Positions 43,751-55,135 of a DNA stretch of 64,000 bases are shown one piece after another. This stretch comes from Argentina anserina. Its lineage: Eukaryota > Streptophyta > Magnoliopsida > Rosales > Rosaceae. The stretch covers positions 4,858,001 to 4,922,000 of the forward strand of contig NC_065878.1 in the NCBI RefSeq assembly GCF_933775445.1, given 5' to 3'. The translations under genes were made by a program, and so were the position numbers. The notes beneath the pieces were generated by a model. It was not told where the DNA came from. It worked only from the letters and a program-made list of their open reading frames with translations, and searched no databases. Every line of letters begins with the position of its first letter. Within the stretch, counting starts at the first letter, position 1.

Positions 43751-45872
43751 GGCATAATTGCCAATTTTGCTACCGTAGGATTCATGGTAGTGTCAATTTG
43801 CTACCCTAGGAATTTTTTCCTGCTATTTTGCTACTCTAGGATTCCTAAATTGGCCAAATTGCTACCTAAACGCAATTTCTGTTACTTTTTCCGTCAAATG
43901 CTAACACGTGCATAGCACAAGCGGGTATTTTGTACTTTTAGTCAGATGATCATTAAACCATCGTATCCCCCTTCGATTTCACTCACTTTAGTCGACATGC
44001 CTTTCCAATTTCGATGTTCTTCGTCTTTCTAATCGATGAGAGAATTCAAACAAAATATGAAAATCTAGCGACACGCAAATATTTAGGAAAGTTCTTGGGT
44101 ACTCGGACCTCTAAAATCAAATCCCAAAACGATTTTGGAAGTCTAGGTTTCAATCTCAATTAGAATAATTGGGAGCTATGGAATTAGATTTCTATCAATA
44201 TGGAGGATGATGGAAATTTTCCAACTCACTGTAAGTGCTCTGATTTTCGATCTCTATTTCTACAATTTCCTCTCAATTCTAAAAATTTTAAATTAGGGTT
44301 TGTATCTAAGTTTGTGAATTCTTGTTTAAATTACGGGTGGTCCCAAATTGTTAGTGTTATTTGAACTAGATCCCATACAATTAGAATATGTTAGTATACT
44401 TAGTGCATGTTGATTCATTGTTTATTCTTATAGATGTTGTATTTTTTTATAACTTCAATGCTTAGTTCAATTTTCTTTCTCTTTTGTATATTTTAGGGTT
44501 GCAGTACTTGGTTTAGGTTGATTAAAATGCATTACAATCCTCATGTTGGAATAGTGTTATCTTTAAAGCTCTTCATGATGTGTATGTTGGTGTTGTGGAA
44601 GATTTTGGTGATTACCATATTAATTATAATAAATCTAGTGAACACACTAATACTGAATCAAGTGAATATGAAGGAGATGATAAGCTAGATGAACATTTTA
44701 ATGATAAAGATTTTTGGATTGATGAGCATTATGTTCATAATGTAGAAGAAAATCTACAGTAGTTTGAAAAGATTGTTGTAGATGCAAGACTATTTGATCA
44801 TCAACTTGAATTTGGAGAAGATTCATCTGATTATGGAGGTAGTGATGAAATGGGAAGTGTTGAAAGCTCCTCTATTGATGATGAGACTCATGTGCCAAAA
44901 CCGAAGAGAAAAACTCCAAAGTTCAAAACATATTGGAGGGAAACTGATTTGAGACATCCCCAATGACATTGGGATTAGAATTTCCTAGTATGAAGGAATG
45001 TAGATAAGCTATAAGAGAGTTTGATATATGCACTGAAAAACCATTAACATTTGAAATAAACCAGCCATATAGGGTGAAGGTAGAATGTAAAGTGGTTGGA
45101 GTAACAAAATGTCCATTTTTACTATGTGCAGACTTTGTGGGGGGAAAATGTCCTACCGTTAGGGTGAAACCGTATGTACTAGAGCATTTGTGTGGTAGAC
45201 TCACTAGTAACCACTTTGCCACTTCTACTTGGTTGGCTGCAAGGTTTGATCAAGAGATTAGATTGAACCCTAAGATGAAGATATGTGATTTTATTAATAC
45301 TGTGAAGAATACCTATGGCATTATAGTGACAAAAGATCAAGTATACAAAGCATAGCAAAAGGCTACAAAGAGTATTAAAGGGAGCATCAAAGAGTAGTAC
45401 GGTATGCTTTCAGAGTATGGAGAAGAAGTAAGGTGAGTTAATCCAGGAACTACTGTGATAATCAAACCTGAGTTAAGGAATGAAGAACCTATTTGTTTGA
45501 GGATGTATGTGTGTTATGGAGCTCTTAAGACAAGTTTTCTTGAAGTGTGTAAAACTGTTGTTGGTCTTGATGGGTGTCACAGTAAGGGTCCACATAAAGG
45601 ACAACTTTTAAGTGTTGTTGGTATTGCTGCTAACAATGGCATGTTTTCAATAGCATTTGGTATTGCTGAATTGAAAAAAAGAGATAGTTGGAATTCAAAA
45701 TGATGGAACTGGTTTGGTGTTCTTAAGTATAAACAAAAGGGCTTAGAGGCAACAATCAAAGACTTGGTGCCAAGTGTTGAACATAGACATTGTGTCAAAC
45801 ACTTCTATACCAATTTCAAGGGAGCTGGTCATGCTGGCTTGGATTGAAGCAAACAATGTGGGGTGCTGCAAA
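43751..45872 (+). mobile_element. Mutator-like element (MULE), left part
   Basis: The candidate left terminal repeat starts GGGCATAATTGCCAATTTTG at 43751 and contains iterated 'ttgctaccctagga' steps and the 'gctaacacgtg' block typical of MULE ends. A transposase pseudogene follows at 44580. The element stops abruptly at about 45872, where gypsy gag sequence begins. No inverted partner of the left end is found downstream. Confidence 0.68.
44580..45872 (+). pseudogene. MuDR-type transposase, N-terminal half
   Basis: An acidic N-terminal region (EHTNTESSEYEGDDKLDEHF) is followed by the MuDR DNA-binding-type domain (PYRVKVECKVVGVTKCPFLL, ending EHLCGRLTSNHFATSTWLA; 45060-45355). The start of the MULE catalytic domain follows (LEVCKTVVGLDGCHSKGPHK, LLSVVGIAANNGMFSIAFGI; 45500-45700) with the first catalytic Asp in LDGCH. 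The next block VEHRHCVKHFYTNFKG (45775-45825) precedes the break. Stops occur at 44761, 45354 and 45701 among others, and the second Asp/Glu half and zinc knuckle are missing. It is non-functional. Confidence 0.88.
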
Positions 45873-46560
45873 GTGATAATTGGATAGACACATTAGAAAC
45901 TTATTTTGCAATATAGAAGTATTCTAATGTTGACAATATCCAATTCGCAAGCTTGAAACTCTCAAACCACACTGTTACATGGTGGAAGTCATACCGAAAA
46001 TGGTACAATGTTTTAAAATTGATGTGGATTAAATTTAAGAAATTGTTCAGAAAACTATTCTATGATGTTGGATATAAGGAAGACAAATGGTACAGATGGC
46101 AGCACTTCAATCAAAGGTTCGGGCAATCAGGACAAGATTATACTTTTGAATTTCACAACCAAGCTTTGGTGTTTGATATTAATGTTGATGAATATGATGT
46201 CTACAGGAAGTATATTAGAGGACTTGTTGACTACATATAAAAATAATTAAAATTATTCAGCGTAGAAACTATTGAAGACGCTACAATAAATGTCATTGTC
46301 ATCGAGGCTAAATACAAAATATCTGACAAGGAGGGCAAACAAACAATTGCAAATAAATCTGAATGGAAGAAGAAAGGCAAACAGATCAAAGATGGACAAC
46401 ACAGAACAATTACTATGATCATTGTCATACCATAAGACATTATAAAGAGAAATGATGGCTACTCCATCCTGAGTTGAAACCTGAAAACCAAAAGGGAGAA
46501 CCGACATAAAGGCCACTTTGACGGTGCAACAGGAAGAAGAGCTTCTAGAGTTGAACAGCC
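45873..46560 (+). pseudogene. gag of the third Ty3/gypsy family
   Basis: The frame reads NWIDTLETYFAI, stop, then FASLKLSNHTVTWWKSYRKW, MWIKFKKLFRKLFYDVGYKE, WYRWQHFNQRFGQSGQDYTF and EFHNQALVFDINVDEYDVY, the typical gypsy capsid segment. A degenerate zinc knuckle follows near 46410-46460 (YDHCHTIRHYKEKWLLHPEL, first and last Cys altered). A frameshift at 46240 separates the two. The N-terminus is missing at the MULE junction. Confidence 0.85.
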
Positions 46561-46599
46561 TGACACAACACTTGCCCTGATGACTTCACCAAAAAATGT

Positions 46600-47050
46600 C
46601 ACAGATGCTTACAACTGAGAAGAGCTGTTCCATTTGAACATTCAAGTGAAGCAGAGTGTTGTACAAGCAATTGTCGATCTTGGAAGTCAGAAGAATCTGA
46701 TTTCAGAAGCTCTAGTAAGCAAGGTAAGCATAGAAACAATGCCTCACCCTAAGCCTTACCCACTAGGGTAAATTCAAAAGGACATTGATTCGCAGATTAC
46801 AAAGCAATGTACTTTCAAATTGCAATCACTAATCAGTTTATCCATGAAGTGACATGTGAGGTGGTTCTTCTACACGTATGCCAAGTTATATTGGGTAGTC
46901 CACATTTATGGGACTATGATGCAATTCACTATAGGAGGCTTCGCAAGTATCGTCTGGTGAAGGATGGAAAAGAGTTCCACATCAACGCGTGCATGCCTCA
47001 ATCTACAAACACTTTATTGATAGTTAACCAAGCCAAAAGATTGGGTAACT
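46600..47050 (+). pseudogene. Protease of the third Ty3/gypsy family
   Basis: LFHLNIQVKQSVVQAIVDLG then SQKNLISEALVSKVSIETMP gives the active-site region (V-D-L-G-S for the usual D-T-G-S). EVTCEVVLLHVCQVILGSPH then LWDYDAIHYRRLRKYRL follows. A stop lies near 46768. The second half joins the RT frame without interruption from 46807. Confidence 0.8.
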
Positions 47051-47760
47051 CTTGTAGGCCTTTTGTTTTAAAAATGATTCAACCACAAGAACAATGTTCC
47101 GAAATTGGAAAATTGCAAAAGGATTTCAAGGTTCTTTTTCAGGATGTGCAAAGATTACCACCACGAAGAGCTGTGGAGCATGAAATCCAACTTGTACGAG
47201 ATTCATCTTTACCAAACTTGGGTTTATATCACACTTCTCTATCGGAAAGTGAAGAGATCAAGAAGCAAGTACAAGAACTTCTTGAACAAGGAGTCATCAA
47301 GCCTAGTTACTCACCATGTGGTTCACCAGTGCTACTTGTGCCTAAGAAAGATGGAGGGTTGCACATGTGTGTTGATTATAAAGCACTTATTAAGATCACT
47401 ATCAAGAATCGGTATCCTTTACAAAGGATTGATGATCTTTTAGATCAATTGCATGGTGCTTGTTACTTCACAAAACTTGATCTGAAATCTGGCTATCATC
47501 AGGTTCTCATCCATGAAGAAGATACTTGGAAAACTGCTTTAAGACAAAGCAATGATTATTTAAGTGGTTGGTTATGTCATTCAGATTATGTAACACTCCA
47601 ACAACCTTTATGCAGCTAATGAATGAAGTTATTCGCTCTTTCATTGATGAGTTTGTCATTGTTTATCTTGATGACATATATATCTATAGTATCACATGGG
47701 ATGACCATCTTCGTCATATTGCTCAGGTTTTGGAGGTTTTACAAGCTAGTTAACTATGGT
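47051..47760 (+). pseudogene. Reverse transcriptase of the third Ty3/gypsy family
   Basis: The 270-codon frame 46807-47619 runs through LFQDVQRLPPRRAVEHEIQL, VIKPSYSPCGSPVLLVPKKD, MCVDYKALIKITIKNRYPLQ and FTKLDLKSGYHQVLIHEED, with the first catalytic Asp in KLDLKSGYHQ. A frameshift at about 47565 leads to LMNEVIRSFIDEFVIVYLDD, with the YLDD catalytic pair at about 47668. This is the best-preserved RT in the window: about 330 codons with a single shift. Confidence 0.9.
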
Positions 47761-48440
47761 TGAACGGAAGGAAATGTGAATTTGGGAAGCAAGATCTTGT
47801 CTACTTAGAGTTCATTGTTGGTGTAGGGAAGCTCAAAGTGGATCCAGAAAAAGTACAAGTAATCACTTGATGGCCTACACCCCGTTCAGTGACCAAAGTT
47901 TGAAACTTCATATGTGCTTGCCAATATTTAAGAAAGTTTATCAAACATTTCTCTCTATTTGTAGCACCATTATATACTCTTACAAAGGCCAATCAACAAT
48001 TTAGATGGTCAAGGAAACATGATGATTCTTTCTAGATATTAAAACGGCAGATTACCGAGGCCCCAGTATTAGCATTGCCAAATCTGCAAAAAGCATTTGA
48101 AGTTTAACAGATACATCAAATTATGTGATGGGAGCTGTATTACTTCAGGATGCTAAACCAGTTGCATACCATTTTGAGATGTTTTGTTGACCAGTTTTTA
48201 ACTATCTGATTTATGAATGGAGCTATATGCACTGCATCAAGCAGTAAAACATTAGAGAGCTTACTTTTTAGGAAAAGAAGTAGTGGTTCACTCTAATCGT
48301 AAGCCTTTTCAGTATCTAACTACACCGTCTAAGTTACAACAAGCTCGGCATATGAAGTGGATGTCTTACCTACAACAATTCAATACATTAATTAATTACA
48401 AGAAAAGGGTAACTAATAAGTTGGCAGATATGTTATCTCG
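47761..48440 (+). pseudogene. RNase H region of the third Ty3/gypsy family
   Basis: Broken frames show GRKCEFGKQDLVYLEFIVGV, FIKHFSLFVAPLYTLTKAN, then DTSNYVMGAVLLQDAKPVAY (48.11-48.17 kb) and VVHSNRKPFQYLTTPSKLQQ, HMKWMSYLQQFNTLINYKKR and VTNKLADMLSRPP. These are Ty3 RNase H and tether blocks. Several stops occur between 47870 and 48280, while 48283-48660 is open. Confidence 0.82.
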
Positions 48441-49690
48441 GCCACCTACACCAGTAAGTTCAGTATTATTGTTAGCTAAGCAGATCCAACCTATAGTACC
48501 TTCTAAATACACAAAAGGGTATGACACATATGCTGATTTTAGTTCAGCTCATGCTAAGCTACAACAAGGAAAAACTAGTGAGTTTCAACTGAAAGATGGA
48601 CTTATGTACAAAGGAACACAATTGTGCATCCTAGAAGATGTCAATAGAAAAAGATGGTAATACTCATTCCATACAAAATATATGATAGTTAGGTACCGTC
48701 TTGCTAATACTCATTCCATACAAAAAGACTGCCACAGGAGACTGAGCTGCTAAATTATTTTTCAGCACGTTTGGAAACATTTTGGCCTCCCAATTTCGAT
48801 TATATCAGACCGAGAGAGTTGATTCTTAGGCCATTTCTAAAGGTCATTATAGGGAATGATGGATACCAGGTTGAAGCGTAGTACTACTTTTCATTCACAA
48901 ACTGATGAACAAACAAAAGTAGTTAACTAGACAATGGTGCCTTTATTAAGGGGTTATAATTCCAAGCATTTGAAAACTTGGGATAAAAGTCTCATATTTG
49001 CAGTTTACTTTTAATCGACCATTTCATGGCTCCACACTGAAATATCCTTTTGAGGTTTGTTTGGGTTACTTGCCTTAAAACCTTTTTGATATGGCATGCA
49101 CTACAAGTGACAAACCATTAAGTGGGAAAGAAGAAGAGGAACATGTTCGAGTACAAAAATTTCTCGAACGAGTTTCAAAAATACATTCAGAAGTGGAATC
49201 ACAATTGTAACGATCTCAACAACGATATAAAACTCGACATGACAAGCATTTTGTACCTTGTACTTTTAAAGAAGGTGACTTAGTATAATTAGACCTTGGG
49301 AAAGAACGGTTAACTGGTGAAGGTAGGAAGCTCAAACAAATCCAATATGGACCGTTCAAGATCATCAAACAAATTGGTGATAATTCCTTCCAGCTCGATC
49401 TACCACCATATATGCATATGTACTCGTTTATTAATGCTGAGAACCTGAAGCTCTTTAAACCATTGCTATTGGACGATGATCTCGATGAGCATGCTCATCT
49501 TCCTTTAGTCAATTACTTGAAAATAGAGCGAGAAGATCCACTAGAGAATGATTGTATACTAGAGAAAAAGGAACGTCAAAGGCAGAGAAAAGTACGAGTT
49601 TTCCGCATAGGCAGAAATGGTCAACTCCTAGCAAATCTAAGTGGTACTTGAGGCCAAAGGCAATTGCAGAGTTTCCTCATCTTAAATTAC
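48441..49690 (+). pseudogene. Integrase of the third Ty3/gypsy family
   Basis: An N-terminal linker (48441-48660) is followed by an abrupt jump to core sequence near 48760 (HVWKHFGLPISIISDRES), so most of the zinc finger and the first catalytic Asp are deleted. The second Asp (SDRES) and the Glu region (FHSQTDEQTKVVN) are recognisable, then RGYNSKHLKTWDKSL. The C-terminal part is clear: FVPCTFKEGDL, KIIKQIGDNSFQLDLPPYMH, MYSFINAENLKLFKPLLLDD (49.36-49.48 kb). A 21-bp direct repeat ('taatactcattccatacaaa') at 48659 and 48708 marks the deletion region. Confidence 0.82.
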
Positions 49691-49735
49691 CTTGAACAGG
49701 AGCCCAAGGTTCCTAAATGGGGGAGCCACGATCCA

Positions 49736-50549
49736 GGAGAATCTCATATCACAATAATTAATTATTCTTTTAATTAATTATCTTCAACCTACTTATAATT
49801 ATACGATACAATGGTTTAAAACCATCGATTGTCAATGGTTTTAAACTGATTCACTATTTATAGTTTTCTACTTTAGGAAAATATCTTTGTATTATTTCTC
49901 TAATATTTTCATAATTTCCTCTCATATTGAAAAAACAGCTTCCAAGGAGAAGTAACGATTCACTTATTTTCCTATTTAAGTTCTATCTCTTGGAAGTTTT
50001 GGATAAGACCTTAAGAGTAGGGTGACAATTTTTGTGATATCTAAGTTGAGTTAAAGTCCTAGCAAATAGTTTTTTTATGGACCATATTTTGGTTAGGTCA
50101 TTTGATCTCATTCTCATACACGAGATAAAACTATGAGATTATGGTTTAGGGGTATTTATATATACACCCATTTGGGTAGACTTGTTTTACATTAAACCTG
50201 CCTCTTCATTTTACACCCAACCATATTTATTAGGTTAATTATGAATTTAAAATTTTATTTTGGACGTGGATAACATAACCTAATTCTATCATGAACCCAA
50301 ATTAAAAACCACAATCGTGATTCCATGCTAATTTACGCCATCCTAACCAAAAAAGGTTGAGATTATTCCATGATTAAAGCTTAATTTATTGCTACCTTCA
50401 TTATAGGTAATTTATTATTAATAAAATTACATAAATATTTGTTTGACTCCATCATACTTGTTATAATATACCTGACTAATATGAGTCGCTTGATGATATA
50501 CTTAACCTCTAGGAGTTGGTTAAAATAAGAAAATACATATAAGAAAGAC
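49736..50549. other. AT-rich spacer, possible degraded LTR of the gypsy element
   Basis: The sequence directly after the candidate polypurine tract should be an LTR, but no second copy exists in the window to confirm it. No genes are seen. Confidence 0.35.
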
Positions 50550-50925
50550 TGTTACAGAATAATGCAATATACATCAAATAGGGAGAACCATCATCTTTAT
50601 TCATTGATAAAGAGGCTTTTATATAGGCATTACATTGAATATATCGTATAATCAAGGTTTATATATCCCTCCTTATTTATATTAACCTATACTAATTATG
50701 ACAAGATACATCGGAAGATTACGGAGAGTAATTCTCCTACAACACTCCAACTTGTATCGCGATCCTAATTTGTCATGGCGCATAACTGTTGCCTCGGTAA
50801 AAACCTTGCCAAGCAAAACAAAAACCTCTTGGGTAAAATAAAAACTTGGTCGAAGGGAAATAGAGCACAACGCACCAACTACAACTGAAGATAACATGTG
50901 GTATAGACTCTCCCTGAAGTCTGCA
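50550..50925 (-). repeat. 3' LTR of the copia element
   Basis: It aligns with 1117-1475 in reverse complement and with 57323-57515 directly ('caaatagggagaa', 'ttatataggcattaca', 'gagtaattctcctacaac'). TATA-like 'ttatataggc' (50619-50628) read on the minus strand fits the LTR promoter. A purine-rich 'caggga gag' lies just inside on the minus strand. Confidence 0.82.
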
Positions 50926-51935
50926 AAACAACTCCCCATAATCGGTAACTCAATCTTGGAGTTTAGATAGATAGCGTATACGAACGCTCTTCACATTCTT
51001 CAAAAGTAGTAATGGGTCAATGATTTGAATATTAAATGTCACCAAACATTCTTAAATCAAACATGTACACTTCTCTGTACATAGATCAAAATAAAGAGAA
51101 TTGCACAACAACTCAAAACAAGAGTTTGTAATGAAAAACAGATTCACACGTGGTATATCCTTCACGCAGTTAAACAGCCATAACTTTTTCGATATAATAG
51201 GTATGGAGCACCGTAAAAAGTTTGGGAAATTAAACACTCGTGGCTTTCCAGTGATATGTCGCTCACAACCTAGTTCGTTCTGAGTTGATCACAAACCTCT
51301 GTCGAAGTTGACTCAGCTATAGGTTCTGGACAGATCCTTCCTATTTTACTAAAACATCTATAACTCACGCAATGTTATAGATGTAGTCAAATGGTTGGTG
51401 TCCCTAGAAAGTAGACACATAGAACTTTCTAATGGTACCAAATTCAACATTTTCCAATAAGTGAGCTACCCTATTGGTCCCATGGAAGTTGACATAAGAA
51501 TCTGGGCAAATTCTGACATCGCTTCATTAAAGTGTCTCTGTGTTGGGATATAGGATTTAATGTCATAAATGCGCTGTGATCAAGCATTGACATATGTGTG
51601 GGCCCACTCAGCCATCATCTTCACCTTATGAGTTTAAACCGAATGAGATGTCGAGTCAAGTATACTACAACAAGTACATGCATACACATATCGTACTTAA
51701 ATATTAGGAGTTTCATCTCTTAAGACTTATCATCGCTCAAACGGCGGAAACACGTATTCTCCTTACTTCGACTGATTCATGGAATACTTGTAGGTATCAG
51801 TTTAACATCCTTACTGCCTTTAGCCAACTAATGAATAACATCATCAATAACGGTCATCACTTTCGATACCTAGTATTCTCAATATCCTTTAATTCTAAGT
51901 ACAGCTATATGCAATATTACATATCCCCATATAGT
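50926..51935 (-). other. 3' part of the copia internal region, unreadable
   Basis: RT and RNase H should lie here, but apart from the last ~40 bp no domain can be recognised. Text-like repeats at 51150-51600 share wording with 53640-53950 ('caccaacc', 'ggaccg' steps). Substitution by other DNA is likely. Confidence 0.4.
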
Positions 51936-52175
51936 TATGGGTAAATTGCTTATGCGTTACGAGGGCCCTAGATATAAGCTCTACTACTTAATTGTCGCTC
52001 CTACTAATCCATTTTGCAGAATGAACATGGAGTTACGAGATGTTCAACATCTATCCCACCATGTAATAAAAAGTCTTCAAAGTGAATTCTCCTGCATTAT
52101 CCAGTCTAATAGACTTGATTGGATGGTCAAGGTGGTGAGCCTTGAGTTTTAAGCAAGGAGCTTCGGAATTACAGC
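51936..52175 (-). pseudogene. Integrase core strip of the copia element
   Basis: On the minus strand the frame gives HHLDHPIKSIRLDNAGEFTL, the conserved copia integrase segment with its second catalytic Asp (LDNAGEF). A frameshifted piece then matches the segment 'VEHP.PH.H.QNGLAE' only loosely. Several stops follow. It identifies the element as copia and shows its orientation. Confidence 0.82.
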
Positions 52176-52533
52176 ATTTGGCTCTTAGTTCATCAATAGT
52201 GCATCACACTTCATTTTAATATCCATACCTTTATCAAGTTAATGCGCTCTGTGGTCTGGAGGCACTTGAATTAGGTTAAAACCAATCCATTCAGGATCTT
52301 TATCTACATCTCTTAACTTAGTCATAATAGAGATGATATATGTCCACAAGCTGCAAATTCAGTTGTTTTGAAAACCACCTAACTGACAAGGTATTATGAG
52401 AAAAAAACCGTCTCATATTTGATTTTAGGGCGTTTTGTCATAGAGTTTGCGCCATAACCGATAGGATTAACATGTGTGGTGTTGGCATTACCTGACCAAT
52501 GACCTATCTCTTTGTTAAAACTGGATCCTTCGG

Positions 52534-52905
52534 CTTTCCAAGAGGCTATGTTGGCGAATGACCTATCAATTCTTATCGGATAGCACTTTCCATGTAGGCT
52601 AATCTACAATGTTAAAATTTTGATTCAACATAGTATGTATGGTTCGACATCAAACTCATTCAACATCGTCATTCTTTGAGATCTCTCAATTGGATTGGTA
52701 TTGACATTCGCCACCACATCTTTCCAAGAGGCTGTGGTGGCGAATGACCTATCAATTCTTATCGGATAGCACTTTCCATGTAGGCTAATCTACAATGGTA
52801 AAATTTTGGTTCAACATAGTATGTATTGTTTGACATCAAACTCATTCAACATCGTCATTCTTTGAGATCTCTCAATTGGATTGGTATTGACATTGAGGTG
52901 TCCCC
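52534..52905 (-). repeat. 186-bp tandem duplication in the copia internal region
   Basis: Two units starting 'ctttccaagaggct' at 52534 and 52720 are almost identical over about 175 bp (through 'ttggattggtattgacatt'). The period of 186 bp equals 62 codons. Confidence 0.95.
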
Positions 52906-54959
52906 CAATGATAACCATCATCCTAGAAAATAGATGAGTATCATTGATCATAGATCAAGTTGTGCCATAACTCACTTTCAGCAAGTATTATCGAACCAAG
53001 TGGTCTCTCCACACTTACATGAGAGCCACGGCCTATTGACACCATCTACCATATTTTTGGAGTCACCACGTACCAACAAAGAGTGACTACATATCCATCT
53101 GTCAGACATTAATCCTTACAGGCATAGTTGCAACATGTATCTCTAATCTCGTCATTTTCATTTGTAGGGCTATTAGGAACATGAGACACTGTGGGACAAA
53201 CCATGAAAAAACCAAGTCATTTAACTTGAACAAACTTGCTCTTCTCTCCCCCTAACGACGGGGAGACTGACTCATTAAAAGTGACTAAACAAGATTACAT
53301 GTTAATGTATTTAGAAGTGAACATAGGGGGAAGTTTATGTCTTATTCAAAGACAAAATTCAACATCAAATAACTCATCATTATGCGTTTGTGGAGGCATA
53401 ATTTTACACATAAAATATGTGGACGATAAACCGTTAACATAATCCGTTAACAAACATGCATATTGTTAGACTTGAAACACTACAATGCAAATCGTTAGAA
53501 CCGTAACGTCAATGATGGTGGTATAAATGGATATTGTAAAAACAAGACACCTTACAAGTCATAGTTTATGGTTCGAATTGGTGGTTCGTTGGAAGCCTAG
53601 GCACATCAACAACTAATACCGAACCTCTGGTTTACACTTCCTTGAATGGTTTACGGACTTTCGAACCTCTGAATGCTAAAAAATTTTAGAAGCAAGTAAA
53701 CATGGGTATTAGGAATCCAACACCACCAGCCTCACTACAGGAACCGGTCAGAAAAGCACCGAACCGGACAGAATACACGCCGGAGGTCAGCGACCATTTG
53801 TGTTAAGCGGTTCACCATGTTCTACGTCTCCAAATGCCCTCAAATTTTATGAATAGGTAACCTTGGATGTTAGGAATCAGTGGCCATAAGTACCACCCCA
53901 ATATCCTACCTAAAATTAGGTGAACCGATCATCACAATGACAAATCCGAAATCTGTAAATCCTGAAATTTTAGGCTTTTTCAATTTTTGTCATTGTTTGG
54001 GTGCTCCATAACATCGAAGTGTTATGGTTTGAGTTTAACCATGATATATGTATCACCACAACAAATTTTATCCTCAAAGTGAATCATGATAAGCCCCTTT
54101 AGGCTTCCATCTTATGCCTCATTCTCTTTAGCGTAGGAGAGTGGATGCCACTCCTAAACTTTGCTAAAGAATAGACTTAGAGATTAAGCATAGTGAATGA
54201 AGAATCATAGAGGGGGTTTATGCACTTATTAACGCATAGATTACATATCCATTACTTTAGAGGAATTTTAGTGATCCGTTTAACTTCTTTGCTCAAAAGA
54301 ATAGCCTATACCAGTCATCAATTCATTATTTCGAATCATAGTATCATGAGGGAATATAATTCACACTATTTCGACTCATGAGATGCGTTACATCATTAGA
54401 AACGATACATAAGAACTATTTCACAATGAGTTTGTAGGTGATAAATAATATTGGTACAAAGATTGTCTTCAAGTAGCTTATCGTCTCACCATTTTTATAT
54501 ATGGCATCATTGTGAATTCATCAATGTAGACAACTACTATAACAAAAACCATTTCATTGGTTCAATTGCTCTCTTGATGCATAAAAGCATGTGACTTGAA
54601 TCATAATAACATAAGGCATTTAAACTTGAGCACTTAACCACTCTTTGATTCTTTTGTGATGATCTCGTCATCGTAGTCACAATGGATTAAAATACTAAAT
54701 CCATTAATAGCTTTTATTTAGCTATGCACTCAACGTCTCTTTAACATATATATATAATCAAGAATATAGAGACAAGTAGTCTTAGGTCAAGACATATAAA
54801 TATCTTAATATAAAGCTTGGCAAGTGCACTGATATAGTCTCAAATGGCCACTTAACGTTACTTCAAGGTTTCAGACCCTCAAACATCATTCACGAGTTAT
54901 TGTGACATGCAAATATCATGCATATACACCGTATATCCAAATACAATGATCGGTGTTGC
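52906..54959 (-). other. 5' internal region of the copia element, unreadable
   Basis: No gag or protease motif could be recognised in any frame. The stretch is AT-rich with short open frames only (for example 53236-53442 plus). Confidence 0.35.
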
Positions 54960-55030
54960 CTAGGCATACCCAAAAGGGGTTGCCGACATCAAAAACAATA
55001 GAGCCAAAAAGGCTAGGTGTTCATGAAGAG

Positions 55031-55135
55031 GCCATGTGGGGGAGGCTGCGGAGGCCGTGCCGGGGGCTGTGTAGGGGATGCAGGGGGCCTCGCAGGGGGC
55101 TGCTCGGGGGGCTGCAGGGGGGTTGAGATAAGAGC
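55031..55135 (+). repeat. G-rich, low-complexity tract (GGGGGCTGC-type)
   Basis: At least seven runs of four to six G separated by short CTGC/CTCG spacers occur in about 100 bp, inside otherwise AT-rich DNA. Read on the minus strand it gives an Ala/Pro-rich frame (54960-55187) that is probably not a gene. Confidence 0.85.

Larger units (their letters stand above)
45873..49735 (+). mobile_element. Ty3/gypsy element inserted in or fused to the MULE, 5'-truncated
   Basis: Gag, protease, RT, RNase H and integrase remnants follow each other on the plus strand and end near a G-rich tract 'aaatgggggag' (49716-49726). No LTR pair is seen; the 5' end starts inside gag at the MULE junction. The RT block (VPKKDGGLHMCVDYKALIKI, IDDLLDQLHGACYFTKLDLK) differs from both the Athila and Tat families. 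The fine lineage is left open; a chromovirus-like group is possible but no chromodomain is visible. Confidence 0.83.

Noticed and set aside
49736..50549. 3' LTR of the gypsy element
   Set aside because: Position fits, but there is no second copy and no clear TG...CA borders.
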